Part shown: positions 1 to 6,102 of the stretch, piece after piece | Layout: each line of letters starts with the position of its first letter | Position numbering within the stretch: the first letter of the stretch is position 1 | Assembly (NCBI GenBank): GCA_008016945.1 | Contig: SSGN01000241.1 | Span: 1 to 15,514 of the forward strand | Direction of reading: 5' to 3' | Origin: Flavobacteriales bacterium | GTDB lineage: Bacteria > Bacteroidota > Bacteroidia > Flavobacteriales > PHOS-HE28 | DNA: 15,514 nt | Notes under the pieces: generated by a model | The model's database searches: none | Seen by the model: the letters and a program-made list of their open reading frames with translations, nothing else | What the model was told of the DNA's origin: nothing | Translations under genes and position numbers: made by a program

Positions 1-723
1 GATGCCGTTCAATCGTTCGGCAACAGCATTGTCCCTCGGGTCACCGCTTTGGGTCATGCTGATCCGCATGCCGTGGGACCGCAGGCGGTTCACATACCTG
101 GCGTAGCAGTATTGGCTGCCCCGATCACTATGGTGGATCTGGCCTTGGAGCGCATGGCGGCTTCCCTTCAAGGCCATGTGCAAAGCTCTGAGCGCATGCG
201 CACCGTCCATGCTTTGCGCCAAGCAGTGGCCGATGATCTTGTGGGAGCAGACGTCCGTGACCAAGAACACGTAGTAGAACCCTTCGGGCACCGCCCAATA
301 GGTGATGTCGCTCACCATGGCCTGCCCCGGGCGTTCGATCCGTGCGCCCTTCAACAGGTCCGGGTATACCGCCATGCCATGCTTGCTCATCGTGGTCCGA
401 ACCCGCCTTCTGCGCCTGCGCAGCAGTAGGCCCTCTTCACGCAACAATTCAAAGAACCGGTCCCGGCCAAGGGGCAGGCCCAAGGCTTGGACCTTGCCTT
501 CCAGCATCTTGTAAAGCTTGCGCCCCCCGACCCTGGGCTGGCTCTTGCGTATCTCCCTGATCAAGGGCACCAGCGCTTCACGGCCCATCACCGTGCGGAC
601 CGTGCGCGCGCTGCTCTTGTGATGCGCCTGCCTGCTCACACCAAGTGATCGACACAACTCCTGCTGGCTGTAGCTCGGATGTAGCATCTTGAGCGCACGG
701 ATCACTTGGTGACGGACTTTTTT
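1..723 (-). CDS. IS3-family transposase OrfB (DDE integrase core), partial, made as an OrfAB frameshift fusion
   Basis: This frame stays open from the slippery site to the window edge. It encodes the catalytic half of the transposase, which cuts and joins the element ends. After a region resembling the HTH_21 domain (IRALKMLHPSYSQQELCRSL, then VGGRKLYKMLE) comes the retroviral-integrase-type core. VSDITYW holds the first catalytic Asp, HHSDRGSQY the second, and DNAVAERLNG near the edge the Glu. All three DDE residues are therefore present. The frame has no convincing ATG start of its own ahead of the conserved region. It lies in the -1 frame relative to orfA, so translation is expected to enter by frameshifting at 717-723. 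The C-terminal few dozen residues lie beyond position 1. Confidence 0.88.
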
Positions 724-1103
724 CGGATCGCCACTTTCAGCTCCTTCTCCGCCAGGTCGATCATCAGCGAGTAGGCTTCCGCCCGCAATTCCGCCGCCTT
801 CAAGTCCTTGCGCAGCTTGGCAAGCTCGTGCCGCAATTTTTCCGCCTCGGGTATTTCACCCTTAACAGCCGTATTCGTATTCGGTTTTCGCCTTCCCATC
901 TGAATGAGCAGCTCCTTGTGCTCGGTCAAGATACCATGACCGTACCGCTCCATCCATCGGTCCAGGCTTGTGTAGCTGCCTATGCCATACTCCCGCAGCG
1001 CCTCGCTCTTGCGCATGGCTCCACTCAGCACATTGAAAACGGCCCGCTTCTTCAGCTCCTCGCTGTACTGCCTGTTCACTCTGAACTCCTTTGAAAGTCC
1101 CAT
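702..1103 (-). CDS. IS3-family transposase OrfA (helix-turn-helix subunit)
   Basis: A 133-residue protein of typical OrfA size. The N-terminal half (about residues 12-60, starting RQYSEELKKRAVFNVLSG) resembles the HTH_Tnp_1 fold that binds the element ends. The C-terminal half (about 85-128, LRHELAKLRKDLKAAELRAE) is a charged heptad-like coiled coil, as used for dimerisation in this family. It ends in KKSVTK, and the codons for the two lysines form part of the A_AAA_AAG slippery sequence. Ribosomes that do not shift stop at TGA 704-702 and release OrfA. Those that slip back one base make the OrfAB transposase. In IS3 elements OrfA alone usually limits transposition. Confidence 0.88.
   Translation of the reverse strand: MGLSKEFRVNRQYSEELKKRAVFNVLSGAMRKSEALREYGIGSYTSLDRWMERYGHGILTEHKELLIQMGRRKPNTNTAVKGEIPEAEKLRHELAKLRKDLKAAELRAEAYSLMIDLAEKELKVAIRKKSVTK
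717..723 (-). promoter_or_regulatory. Programmed -1 ribosomal frameshift heptamer A_AAA_AAG
   Basis: On the minus strand orfA reads CGA AAA AAG TCC. The heptamer A AAA AAG is in the correct phase for simultaneous slippage into the orfB frame (AAA AAA GTC CGT). The orfB frame is open across this point. A small potential hairpin (TCAC-CAA-GTGA) follows within a few bases and overlaps the orfA stop codon. The same heptamer is used by IS3-family members such as IS911. Confidence 0.8.
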
Positions 1104-1118
1104 CTTCGGTTGGTTGTT

Positions 1119-1140
1119 GGTGTCAACCTATTTCAGGACA
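1119..1140 (-). repeat. Probable terminal inverted repeat of the IS3 element (orfA-side end)
   Basis: On the minus strand the element appears to start TGTCCTGAAATAGGTTGACA, 16 bp upstream of the orfA ATG. IS3 ends generally begin with TG. The partner repeat is outside the window, so the exact extent is unproven. Confidence 0.5.
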
Positions 1141-1314
1141 AGACAAGAAGAGAGGATGAGACATGCGACCCACTTCACCTCGACAACTCTTCACCGCTTC
1201 ACCTTATTAACTCATTCATTCTTCGCCACCCGGATCCGCCGGTAGAGGAGCGACCATTTCTTTCTCACCGACGGGGTATCGCGGTCCACAGGAGCAAGAT
1301 GAATCATTTTTTCC
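1141..1314. other. Non-coding spacer between the IS element and the tRNA promoter
   Basis: No convincing gene is visible here. The stretch 1169-1206 is C/T-rich and carries several TTCACC/CTTCAC units, including CTCTTCACCGCTT at 1187-1199. The reverse complement of that 13-mer recurs in the repeat tract near 15191. Plus-strand open frames here run on through the tRNA and have no recognisable protein character, so they were not called. Confidence 0.5.
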
Positions 1315-1322
1315 TACCTTTG
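1315..1322 (+). promoter_or_regulatory. Bacteroidota-type -7 promoter box (TACCTTTG) for the tRNA-Ala
   Basis: TACCTTTG is an exact match to the TAnnTTTG -7 consensus used by the Bacteroidota primary sigma factor. It lies about 60 bp upstream of the tRNA, in an otherwise gene-free stretch and on the correct strand. No clear TTTG -33 element is present about 19-20 bp upstream; only a T-rich run precedes the box. Assignment rests on the -7 match and the position. Confidence 0.5.
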
Positions 1323-1385
1323 CGCCCCTGCCAGGGAGTATGTTCCTTGGCGAGCGTCGTGAGCGATCACCACGTTCGAGGTCTT

Positions 1386-1460
<75 letters not shown>

Positions 1461-1463
1461 AAG

Positions 1464-1488
1464 AAGGCGGCCCCACCCGGGCCGCCTT
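1464..1488. terminator. Intrinsic terminator hairpin between tRNA-Ala and the facing gene
   Basis: A perfect 10-bp stem, AAGGCGGCCC / GGGCCGCCTT, closes a 5-nt loop (CACCC). It starts 5 nt after the tRNA and lies 21 bp beyond the stop codon of the convergent minus-strand gene. The following T-tract on the plus strand is weak (CGTCATTCC). On the minus strand the hairpin is followed by CTTGTGG. It is a strong stem well placed to end transcription from both sides, but it is not a textbook U-tailed terminator. Confidence 0.65.
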
Positions 1489-1509
1489 CGTCATTCCAGG
1501 GGTGCAGGA

Positions 1510-2619
1510 TCAGTAGGACACCATCAGCGGTATCCTTCCGGGTCGCCCATCGACCATCACTTCGAGCAGATAGGCGCCTTGGGTGAGCGCAGGCAAGGGT
1601 ATGGTACCATCGGAGCGGATGGGCACCGTGGCGATCAGGGTGCCGTTCAGCCCCAACACGCGGGCCTGATGGGCGCCACGGGCACCCTCCACATGCACCT
1701 CGTACCCGGCGGGGATCGGATAAGCGTACAGGGCCTTGGCCGAGGAATGCTCGTCCACCGCCATGGGCCACGGGATGATCCATAGGGCCGCCTCCCGGGC
1801 CGCGGTACGCTCGTTGGCCATCCACAGGGAGAAAGGTTCGCTGAAAGCGATGGCTTCGGCTTGCAACGCCACGAGGTTGAGCGGGTACCGCTGACACGCC
1901 CCCCCGAAGAAATGATGCCCGGTGTACCCGTTCAGCAACCAGATGAAGGGCGCCATATCGTTGGCCGAATGGCCCAGCAGGCAGATACCGCCGGTAGTGG
2001 GGTCGTAGGCCGCGTCCGTGATCAAGCCCTGGGTGTCGAACTCCGCCCGGCGAACCGCCGTATGGACACCAGGGGTGGCGGGCAGCGCATACAGGTGCGT
2101 CCGTCCGTTCAACCAGTTCTTGGTGAAAAGGAACAGGCTGTCGCCCATGGCCAGGAGCGCTTCGGCATCCCAATTGGTGGCATCGGGCGCGGGTGTGTGA
2201 TCCCATTGATCCGCGTAATGGAAGCGTATGGTATCGACCACCACCTCTTCCGAGCCCTCCGCCAAGGCCTGGATCGGGAATCTGTAGATGCATAGATCGG
2301 TGCGGTGGCCGGCGTTGTTGCCCACATCGCCCACGTACACCCAGGTATCGTCCATGGCCAGCGCCTCCCAATCCACGTTGGCAGCGTTGGTCAGCACCAC
2401 CTCCTGCAGCACTTGTCCGCTCTGCGTATCCACCCGAAAGAGCGTGTTGGGATTACCGCTGTCGAGGGCGATCCAGGGCTGATGCTGATGGAACAGCAGG
2501 GCGCTGGCCTCGTTCAGGTGCGCGGGCAGTGCGGTGATCAACACCGGATCGAGGACCTGCCCTTGCCCCATCGCCGCCCGGGCCAGGCCCATCCCGAACA
2601 CGAAGGTGTAGCGTACCAT
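1510..2619 (-). CDS. Secreted protein, beta-propeller-like, with a degenerate T9SS C-terminal sorting domain
   Basis: A 369-residue protein of unknown specific function. The start is placed at the ATG ahead of a hydrophobic signal-like segment (MVRYTFVFGMGLARAAMGQG). The longer open frame would begin inside the divergent RidA gene and its extra N-terminus looks like nothing. Conserved-looking blocks are DWEALAMDDTWVYVGDVGNN (83-102, acidic/GD turns), R106-DLCIYRFP, WDAEALLAMGDSLFLFTKNW (150-169), GLITDAAYD (198-206) and QAEAIAF (253-259). Repeated EAL/EAI turns of this kind are seen in secreted propeller-like Bacteroidota proteins. The tail (about 296-369, AYPIPAGYEV to PLMVSY) resembles a T9SS type A sorting domain but lacks the usual FPNP motif (YPIP instead). 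It probably ends up outside the outer membrane. It converges on the tRNA and diverges from the RidA gene with a 59-bp gap. Confidence 0.75.
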   Translation of the reverse strand: MVRYTFVFGMGLARAAMGQGQVLDPVLITALPAHLNEASALLFHQHQPWIALDSGNPNTLFRVDTQSGQVLQEVVLTNAANVDWEALAMDDTWVYVGDVGNNAGHRTDLCIYRFPIQALAEGSEEVVVDTIRFHYADQWDHTPAPDATNWDAEALLAMGDSLFLFTKNWLNGRTHLYALPATPGVHTAVRRAEFDTQGLITDAAYDPTTGGICLLGHSANDMAPFIWLLNGYTGHHFFGGACQRYPLNLVALQAEAIAFSEPFSLWMANERTAAREAALWIIPWPMAVDEHSSAKALYAYPIPAGYEVHVEGARGAHQARVLGLNGTLIATVPIRSDGTIPLPALTQGAYLLEVMVDGRPGRIPLMVSY

Positions 2620-2665
2620 GACCGTGAAGTTGCGATCTTCCTGGCCCACGACCAAAGTCCTTTCG

Positions 2666-2673
2666 CACTTTTG
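2666..2673 (+). promoter_or_regulatory. -7-like promoter box CACTTTTG immediately upstream of the RidA gene
   Basis: CACTTTTG matches TAnnTTTG at 5 of the 6 defined positions and ends 5 nt before the ATG at 2679. If used, the mRNA leader would be almost absent. No convincing TTTG -33 element accompanies it. Confidence 0.3.
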
Positions 2674-2678
2674 TGGGC

Positions 2679-3089
2679 ATGAGTTCCGTATCCAGCGACA
2701 AAGCGCCCGAACCCGTGGGCCACTACCCACATGCCCGCCGCGTGGGCGACCTGCTCTTCCTAAGTGGCGTAGGCCCTCGTGAGCGCGGAACGAAGAAGAT
2801 CCCCGGTGTGGAGCTGGACGATGCGGGCAACATCGTGCAGTACGATATCGAAACCCAGGTGCGTAGCGTGTTCCAGAACGTGCGCTGGATCCTGGAGGAT
2901 AGTGGCAGCAGTTGGGAGAGGATCGTGGATGTGACGGTGTTCCTCACCAACATGAAGGATGACTTCGCCACGTACAACCGATTGTGGAAAGAGTACTTCG
3001 CGGTGGATCCGCCGTGCCGTACCACCTTGGAGATCAATTGCCTGCCCACGCCGATCGCGATCGAGTTGAAGGTGATCGCCACCATTTGA
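2679..3089 (+). CDS. RidA-family deaminase, resembling 2-aminomuconate deaminase
   Basis: A 136-residue protein covering the whole RidA/YjgF/UK114 fold, normally a cytoplasmic trimer with active sites between subunits. Family features are a GDLLFLSG strand (23-30), Q60-x-R-x-V-F-x-N near the helix, VDVTVFLTNM (83-92), the RTT motif with substrate-carboxylate-binding Arg114, and Glu129 in AIELKVIA. The N-terminus (KAPEPVGHYPHARRVGD) and the overall pattern resemble the 2-aminomuconate deaminases of the tryptophan/kynurenine and aminophenol routes more than the generic enamine/imine deaminase RidA. No other kynurenine-pathway gene is in the window, so that assignment is tentative. ATG 2679 is preferred to an in-frame GTG at 2673, because a CACTTTTG -7-like box ends at 2673. 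The methyltransferase starts 8 bp downstream, so the two are probably co-transcribed. Confidence 0.85.
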   Translation: MSSVSSDKAPEPVGHYPHARRVGDLLFLSGVGPRERGTKKIPGVELDDAGNIVQYDIETQVRSVFQNVRWILEDSGSSWERIVDVTVFLTNMKDDFATYNRLWKEYFAVDPPCRTTLEINCLPTPIAIELKVIATI

Positions 3090-3097
3090 CCCGCGCT

Positions 3098-4153
3098 ATG
3101 GCCAACGCCTCTTTCAACGACGCACGGGTACAACGCGAGCAGCCTTGCCGCCTCTGTGGAGGCCAGCAGGCCCACCTCCTGGCCGAGACGGCGTATTGGG
3201 ACATCCGGAACACCCGCATCGTGGGCTGCGACGCCTGTGGGTTGATGCAACTGGACCCGATGCTGACCGGACCGGAGACCGACCGGGGCTGCCTGGCGTA
3301 CTATGTGGAGGAGACCCTGCGCACCGCACCCCGCGAACAGGTCCGCAACCTGGTGCGCAACTACCGGCGTGGTGTGCTGTTCGCGTGGGGGTTGAAGGCT
3401 CAGGGACACCGCCCGCGAACGCTGTTGGAGCTCGGCCCAGGCTCGGGCTACTTCGCGGCAGGCCTACGGCGCATATTCCCCGACCTGGAGGTGACCGTGA
3501 TGGATGTGAACACCGAAGTCCTTCACCTCAATGCCCGCGACCATGGCTTCGCCGGGATACGCTCCATGCCCGAGGAGCACCATACCGGACTGGACGATCG
3601 GTTCGATCTGGTCGTGGCCCGTGACATCCTGGAACATGTGATCGATATCGGTGCCGTACTGCGGAACGTGATGCACTACCTCCGGCCCGGGGGCTTGTTC
3701 CATTTCATCACGCCCAATGGCCACGAGGATGTCTGGAAGCACCGCTTGCGCCATCATCTCGGCCGCGAACGCAGCGAGCTCCTGATCAACCACGTGAACT
3801 ATTTCGATGGCCGAGGTTTGCGACAACACCTGGAACAGCTTGGATTCGACCGTGTGACCTACTACACGTATGGCCTGAAGACCACTCTGCGTGGGCGGGG
3901 TTGGAGCCGGAAGCCCAAGTTGTGGGCTCCGGTTTCCCGCTCCCGTTCGGCGGGCGAGTTCGCCGAGGACCGGTTGCACGAAGTGCAGGGCGTGGCGCAT
4001 CGGAAGGATGAGGTACTGCCCAGTTGGTACCGCCGTGGGCCCGTATGGCCATTGCTTCTCCTAAGCGCGTACCAGCACGGCCATTTCTTGCGGGTGGATC
4101 CCGCACGTGGCATCGGCCACGAGATCCACGGCGTGTTCCGCAAGCGCGGTTGA
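3098..4153 (+). CDS. Class I SAM-dependent methyltransferase with N-terminal zinc-knuckle
   Basis: A 351-residue protein. The N-terminus carries two Cys pairs, C17-x2-C20 and C44-x2-C47 (CRLCGG and CDACGL), a small zinc-ribbon arrangement like that preceding some sugar- and natural-product-type methyltransferases. The Rossmann core follows: motif I LLELGPGSGYF (109-119) binds SAM, VTVMDVN (132-138) supplies the acidic ribose-binding residue, and DLVVARDILEHV (170-181) plus LRPGGLFHFITPN (195-207) are motifs IV-VI of the Methyltransf_11/23 type. The C-terminal 120 residues are basic and not recognised. The substrate cannot be told from sequence. The start is the ATG 8 bp after the RidA stop. 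An upstream in-frame extension lies inside RidA and was rejected. It converges on the AIPR gene. Confidence 0.85.
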   Translation: MANASFNDARVQREQPCRLCGGQQAHLLAETAYWDIRNTRIVGCDACGLMQLDPMLTGPETDRGCLAYYVEETLRTAPREQVRNLVRNYRRGVLFAWGLKAQGHRPRTLLELGPGSGYFAAGLRRIFPDLEVTVMDVNTEVLHLNARDHGFAGIRSMPEEHHTGLDDRFDLVVARDILEHVIDIGAVLRNVMHYLRPGGLFHFITPNGHEDVWKHRLRHHLGRERSELLINHVNYFDGRGLRQHLEQLGFDRVTYYTYGLKTTLRGRGWSRKPKLWAPVSRSRSAGEFAEDRLHEVQGVAHRKDEVLPSWYRRGPVWPLLLLSAYQHGHFLRVDPARGIGHEIHGVFRKRG

Positions 4154-4194
4154 GGTCGAGGCAAGGTCATCCGGCAGGACCGCAGCATCGCCTT

Positions 4195-4208
4195 GGGGTG
4201 ATCACCCC
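4195..4208. repeat. Perfect 14-bp palindrome GGGGTGATCACCCC between convergent genes
   Basis: This self-complementary sequence lies between the ends of the methyltransferase and AIPR genes and contains the TGA stop of the latter (4204-4202). With no loop it is a poor terminator hairpin. It could be a binding site or chance in GC-rich DNA. Confidence 0.4.
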
Positions 4209-5980
4209 TGCCAATGGCCGGCGAGCTTGCGCTTCTCCCAACCGTACTTCTTCGCCGCCACCTCCATGCAGTGATCGAAGGACTGTTTGCTGCGCAGGAA
4301 GTTGAACTCGTTGTTCTTCACGGCAGTGGCATTGGCCTCCTGTTCCACCAGATCGCTCAACAAGGCGCGGCACGCTCCCGTGGCCAGGCTGCTGATGTAT
4401 TGCATGTAGTTGGCACTGATCGCCAGGTCCTGACCATAGCGTTCGGCCATCTTGTGCAGGTCCTTGTCGTTGAGTATGGCCTGGCATACCAAGGCCCACA
4501 AGAGGTGTCGGCCCCGACCCACGAAGCTGTACTTGTTCTCTCCGCGCTCCAGGATGCTCCGGGTGAGCAACGGCAACCGGAATTGGACCTTATAGCACAG
4601 CACCACGTACCGCGGATCCACCTCCAAGCGGCGGTTGTGGAAGATGGCCTCGTACTGTTTGTCCTCCTCGAACGCCTTCCGCATGGAACGCATCACCACC
4701 AGCTCTCCCTCCGAAGCGAGGAAGGTCTGCGCCAGCTTCAGCATCTGGATCGCCTTGTCGTCGGTGATGCCTTGCTCGTCGCGCTCTTCTTCGGTGAGGC
4801 CTTCGAAGGCACGCTGCTGCCGCTCGTAGTAGATGCCGAGCTTGCCCCGGAAATGATCACTGAGCTCCAGCTGGATCTGGTCGTTGGCCCGCAGGTTCCA
4901 GCTATCCACCGGGTTCTGCCGGTTGTTGTTGATGGTGACGGTGGTGATGAAGGCATCGTCCGCGTGGGTGATCACCTTACAGATCACCTCGATGCGTTTG
5001 AGCCGGTCCTTGATGGTCTCGATATCGTCGCGCTCCTTGTTCCGCTCGATGAAGCGAGCCATGGTGGTGATGGTCTGAGCACCATTGAGAAGTCGCGGTT
5101 CGGTGATGCGGTAGCCGTTCTTATCCTCTTCGATCTTCTGGGCACTGAAGGTGACCCCGTTGTGGTTGAAGGCGAACATGGCCGGGTCCAAGCGCTTGTC
5201 GATGCCGATATCGCGGAAGGCCTTCTGCAGGACGCGGTTCACGGAGCCATCCTCCGGGAGGCTGTGACGGATGTTCCGCTCGAAGAAGCGTGACCCCATC
5301 TGCCGGAACATGCCATAGATATCGTAGAGCCGACCCATGCCGATCACCATCTGCTGGCCATCGGGCCCATCCTTCTCCAAGGACCCGGAGAGCTTCAGCG
5401 GATACTCGTGGGTCTTGTCCACCACCACGTGCGATCGCTTGCCGCTAAGCGATCGGTATTCGATGATCATGCTCATCTCCTTGCCCCACCACTCATCCAG
5501 CATGTACTTGCGGTTCTCCAGGTCCTCGCGCAAGGCGCCGAGCACACTGCTGTTCTCCGCCTTCTCCGGTTCGCCGGTGAAGACGAAGTGGAAGCTCACC
5601 TGATCGATGCGCGACCGGCTCTCGCGCAGTACGTTCTTCAGCCCATTGACCATGGCATTGCGACTGCGCCCACCACTGTTCGCACCGAACACCTCGGACA
5701 TACCATGTTCCAGCAGTGTGCGAAAGCCCTGCTTGAATTGCTCATGGTCGCTACTCCACTTGAACTGGAACAGGTACAGGTGTCGCTTGCCTTTGTCGAA
5801 ATGGTATCCGTCGATCCCATAATCTTCGCCGCCGAAGGCCACCTGGTGCAACGCCTGCTCGCGCGGGACCTTGTGGAATTCCTCCAAGAACAACAGTCCG
5901 AAATAATCCTGCCAGGCCCCACCGTTCTCGTTCTTGAGCGTTTTGTGAGCGGCCTTGATCTGTTCTTCTGTGATGCGCAT
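4202..5980 (-). CDS. AIPR-family putative phage-defence protein with PD-(D/E)XK-like N-terminal domain
   Basis: A 592-residue protein matching the AIPR (abortive infection phage resistance) pattern. Typical blocks are RNIRHSL (236-242), FAFNHNGVTFSA (269-280), LLNGAQTI (297-304), INNNRQNPVDSWNLRAND (350-367) and GIYYERQQ (382-389). The first ~80 residues include GGEDYGIDGYHF (50-61) followed by LYLFQFKW (68-75). The spacing D57...Q72-x-K74 fits a PD-(D/E)XK nuclease active site of the Mrr-like QxK type. AIPR genes are often found near restriction-modification genes and are thought to limit phage, but the mechanism here is not shown. The gene stands alone, with no methylase or toxin partner in the window. 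An in-frame ATG at 6019 would add MVEQSHVFTTLVT. The start at 5980 is chosen because the extra residues are encoded by a -7-like box. An AAGGAG 13 nt before 6019 keeps the longer form possible. Confidence 0.82.
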   Translation of the reverse strand: MRITEEQIKAAHKTLKNENGGAWQDYFGLLFLEEFHKVPREQALHQVAFGGEDYGIDGYHFDKGKRHLYLFQFKWSSDHEQFKQGFRTLLEHGMSEVFGANSGGRSRNAMVNGLKNVLRESRSRIDQVSFHFVFTGEPEKAENSSVLGALREDLENRKYMLDEWWGKEMSMIIEYRSLSGKRSHVVVDKTHEYPLKLSGSLEKDGPDGQQMVIGMGRLYDIYGMFRQMGSRFFERNIRHSLPEDGSVNRVLQKAFRDIGIDKRLDPAMFAFNHNGVTFSAQKIEEDKNGYRITEPRLLNGAQTITTMARFIERNKERDDIETIKDRLKRIEVICKVITHADDAFITTVTINNNRQNPVDSWNLRANDQIQLELSDHFRGKLGIYYERQQRAFEGLTEEERDEQGITDDKAIQMLKLAQTFLASEGELVVMRSMRKAFEEDKQYEAIFHNRRLEVDPRYVVLCYKVQFRLPLLTRSILERGENKYSFVGRGRHLLWALVCQAILNDKDLHKMAERYGQDLAISANYMQYISSLATGACRALLSDLVEQEANATAVKNNEFNFLRSKQSFDHCMEVAAKKYGWEKRKLAGHWQG

Positions 5981-5986
5981 GGTTAC

Positions 5987-5994
5987 CAAAGTTG
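5987..5994 (-). promoter_or_regulatory. -7-like promoter box CAACTTTG upstream of the AIPR gene
   Basis: On the minus strand CAACTTTG matches TAnnTTTG at 5 of 6 defined positions and ends 6 nt before the ATG at 5980. No convincing -33 TTTG is found at the usual spacing, so this is a weak call. It does bear on the start-codon choice. Confidence 0.3.
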
Positions 5995-6102
5995 TGAAAA
6001 CATGGCTTTGTTCCACCATGACCGGTCAAATTCTCCTTGGCGGTACAGTAACAGCCCGCGTGTACCCGAAAACCCGGAAAACCCTATTCAACAAGCTGTC
6101 AT

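Larger units (their letters stand above)
1..1140 (-). mobile_element. IS3-family insertion sequence, cut by the left window edge
   Basis: This stretch contains orfA, a -1 frameshift site and an orfB with DDE integrase motifs, which is the standard IS3-family plan. The upstream end can be placed near 1140. Read on the minus strand, 1119-1140 begins TGTCCTGAAATAGG and continues into TTGACACC, a TG-led terminus of the kind found in this family. The other terminus and the target-site duplication lie outside the window, so the outer boundary is inferred from one end only. It could lie a few bases further out, because TGTCTTGTCC also starts with TGT. No stop or frameshift other than the programmed one is seen, so the element looks potentially functional as far as it is visible. 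Confidence 0.85.

Noticed and set aside
4214..5293. 359-residue open frame on the plus strand
   Set aside because: It is fully antisense to the AIPR gene, whose conserved blocks are clear. The composition looks like a shadow frame.
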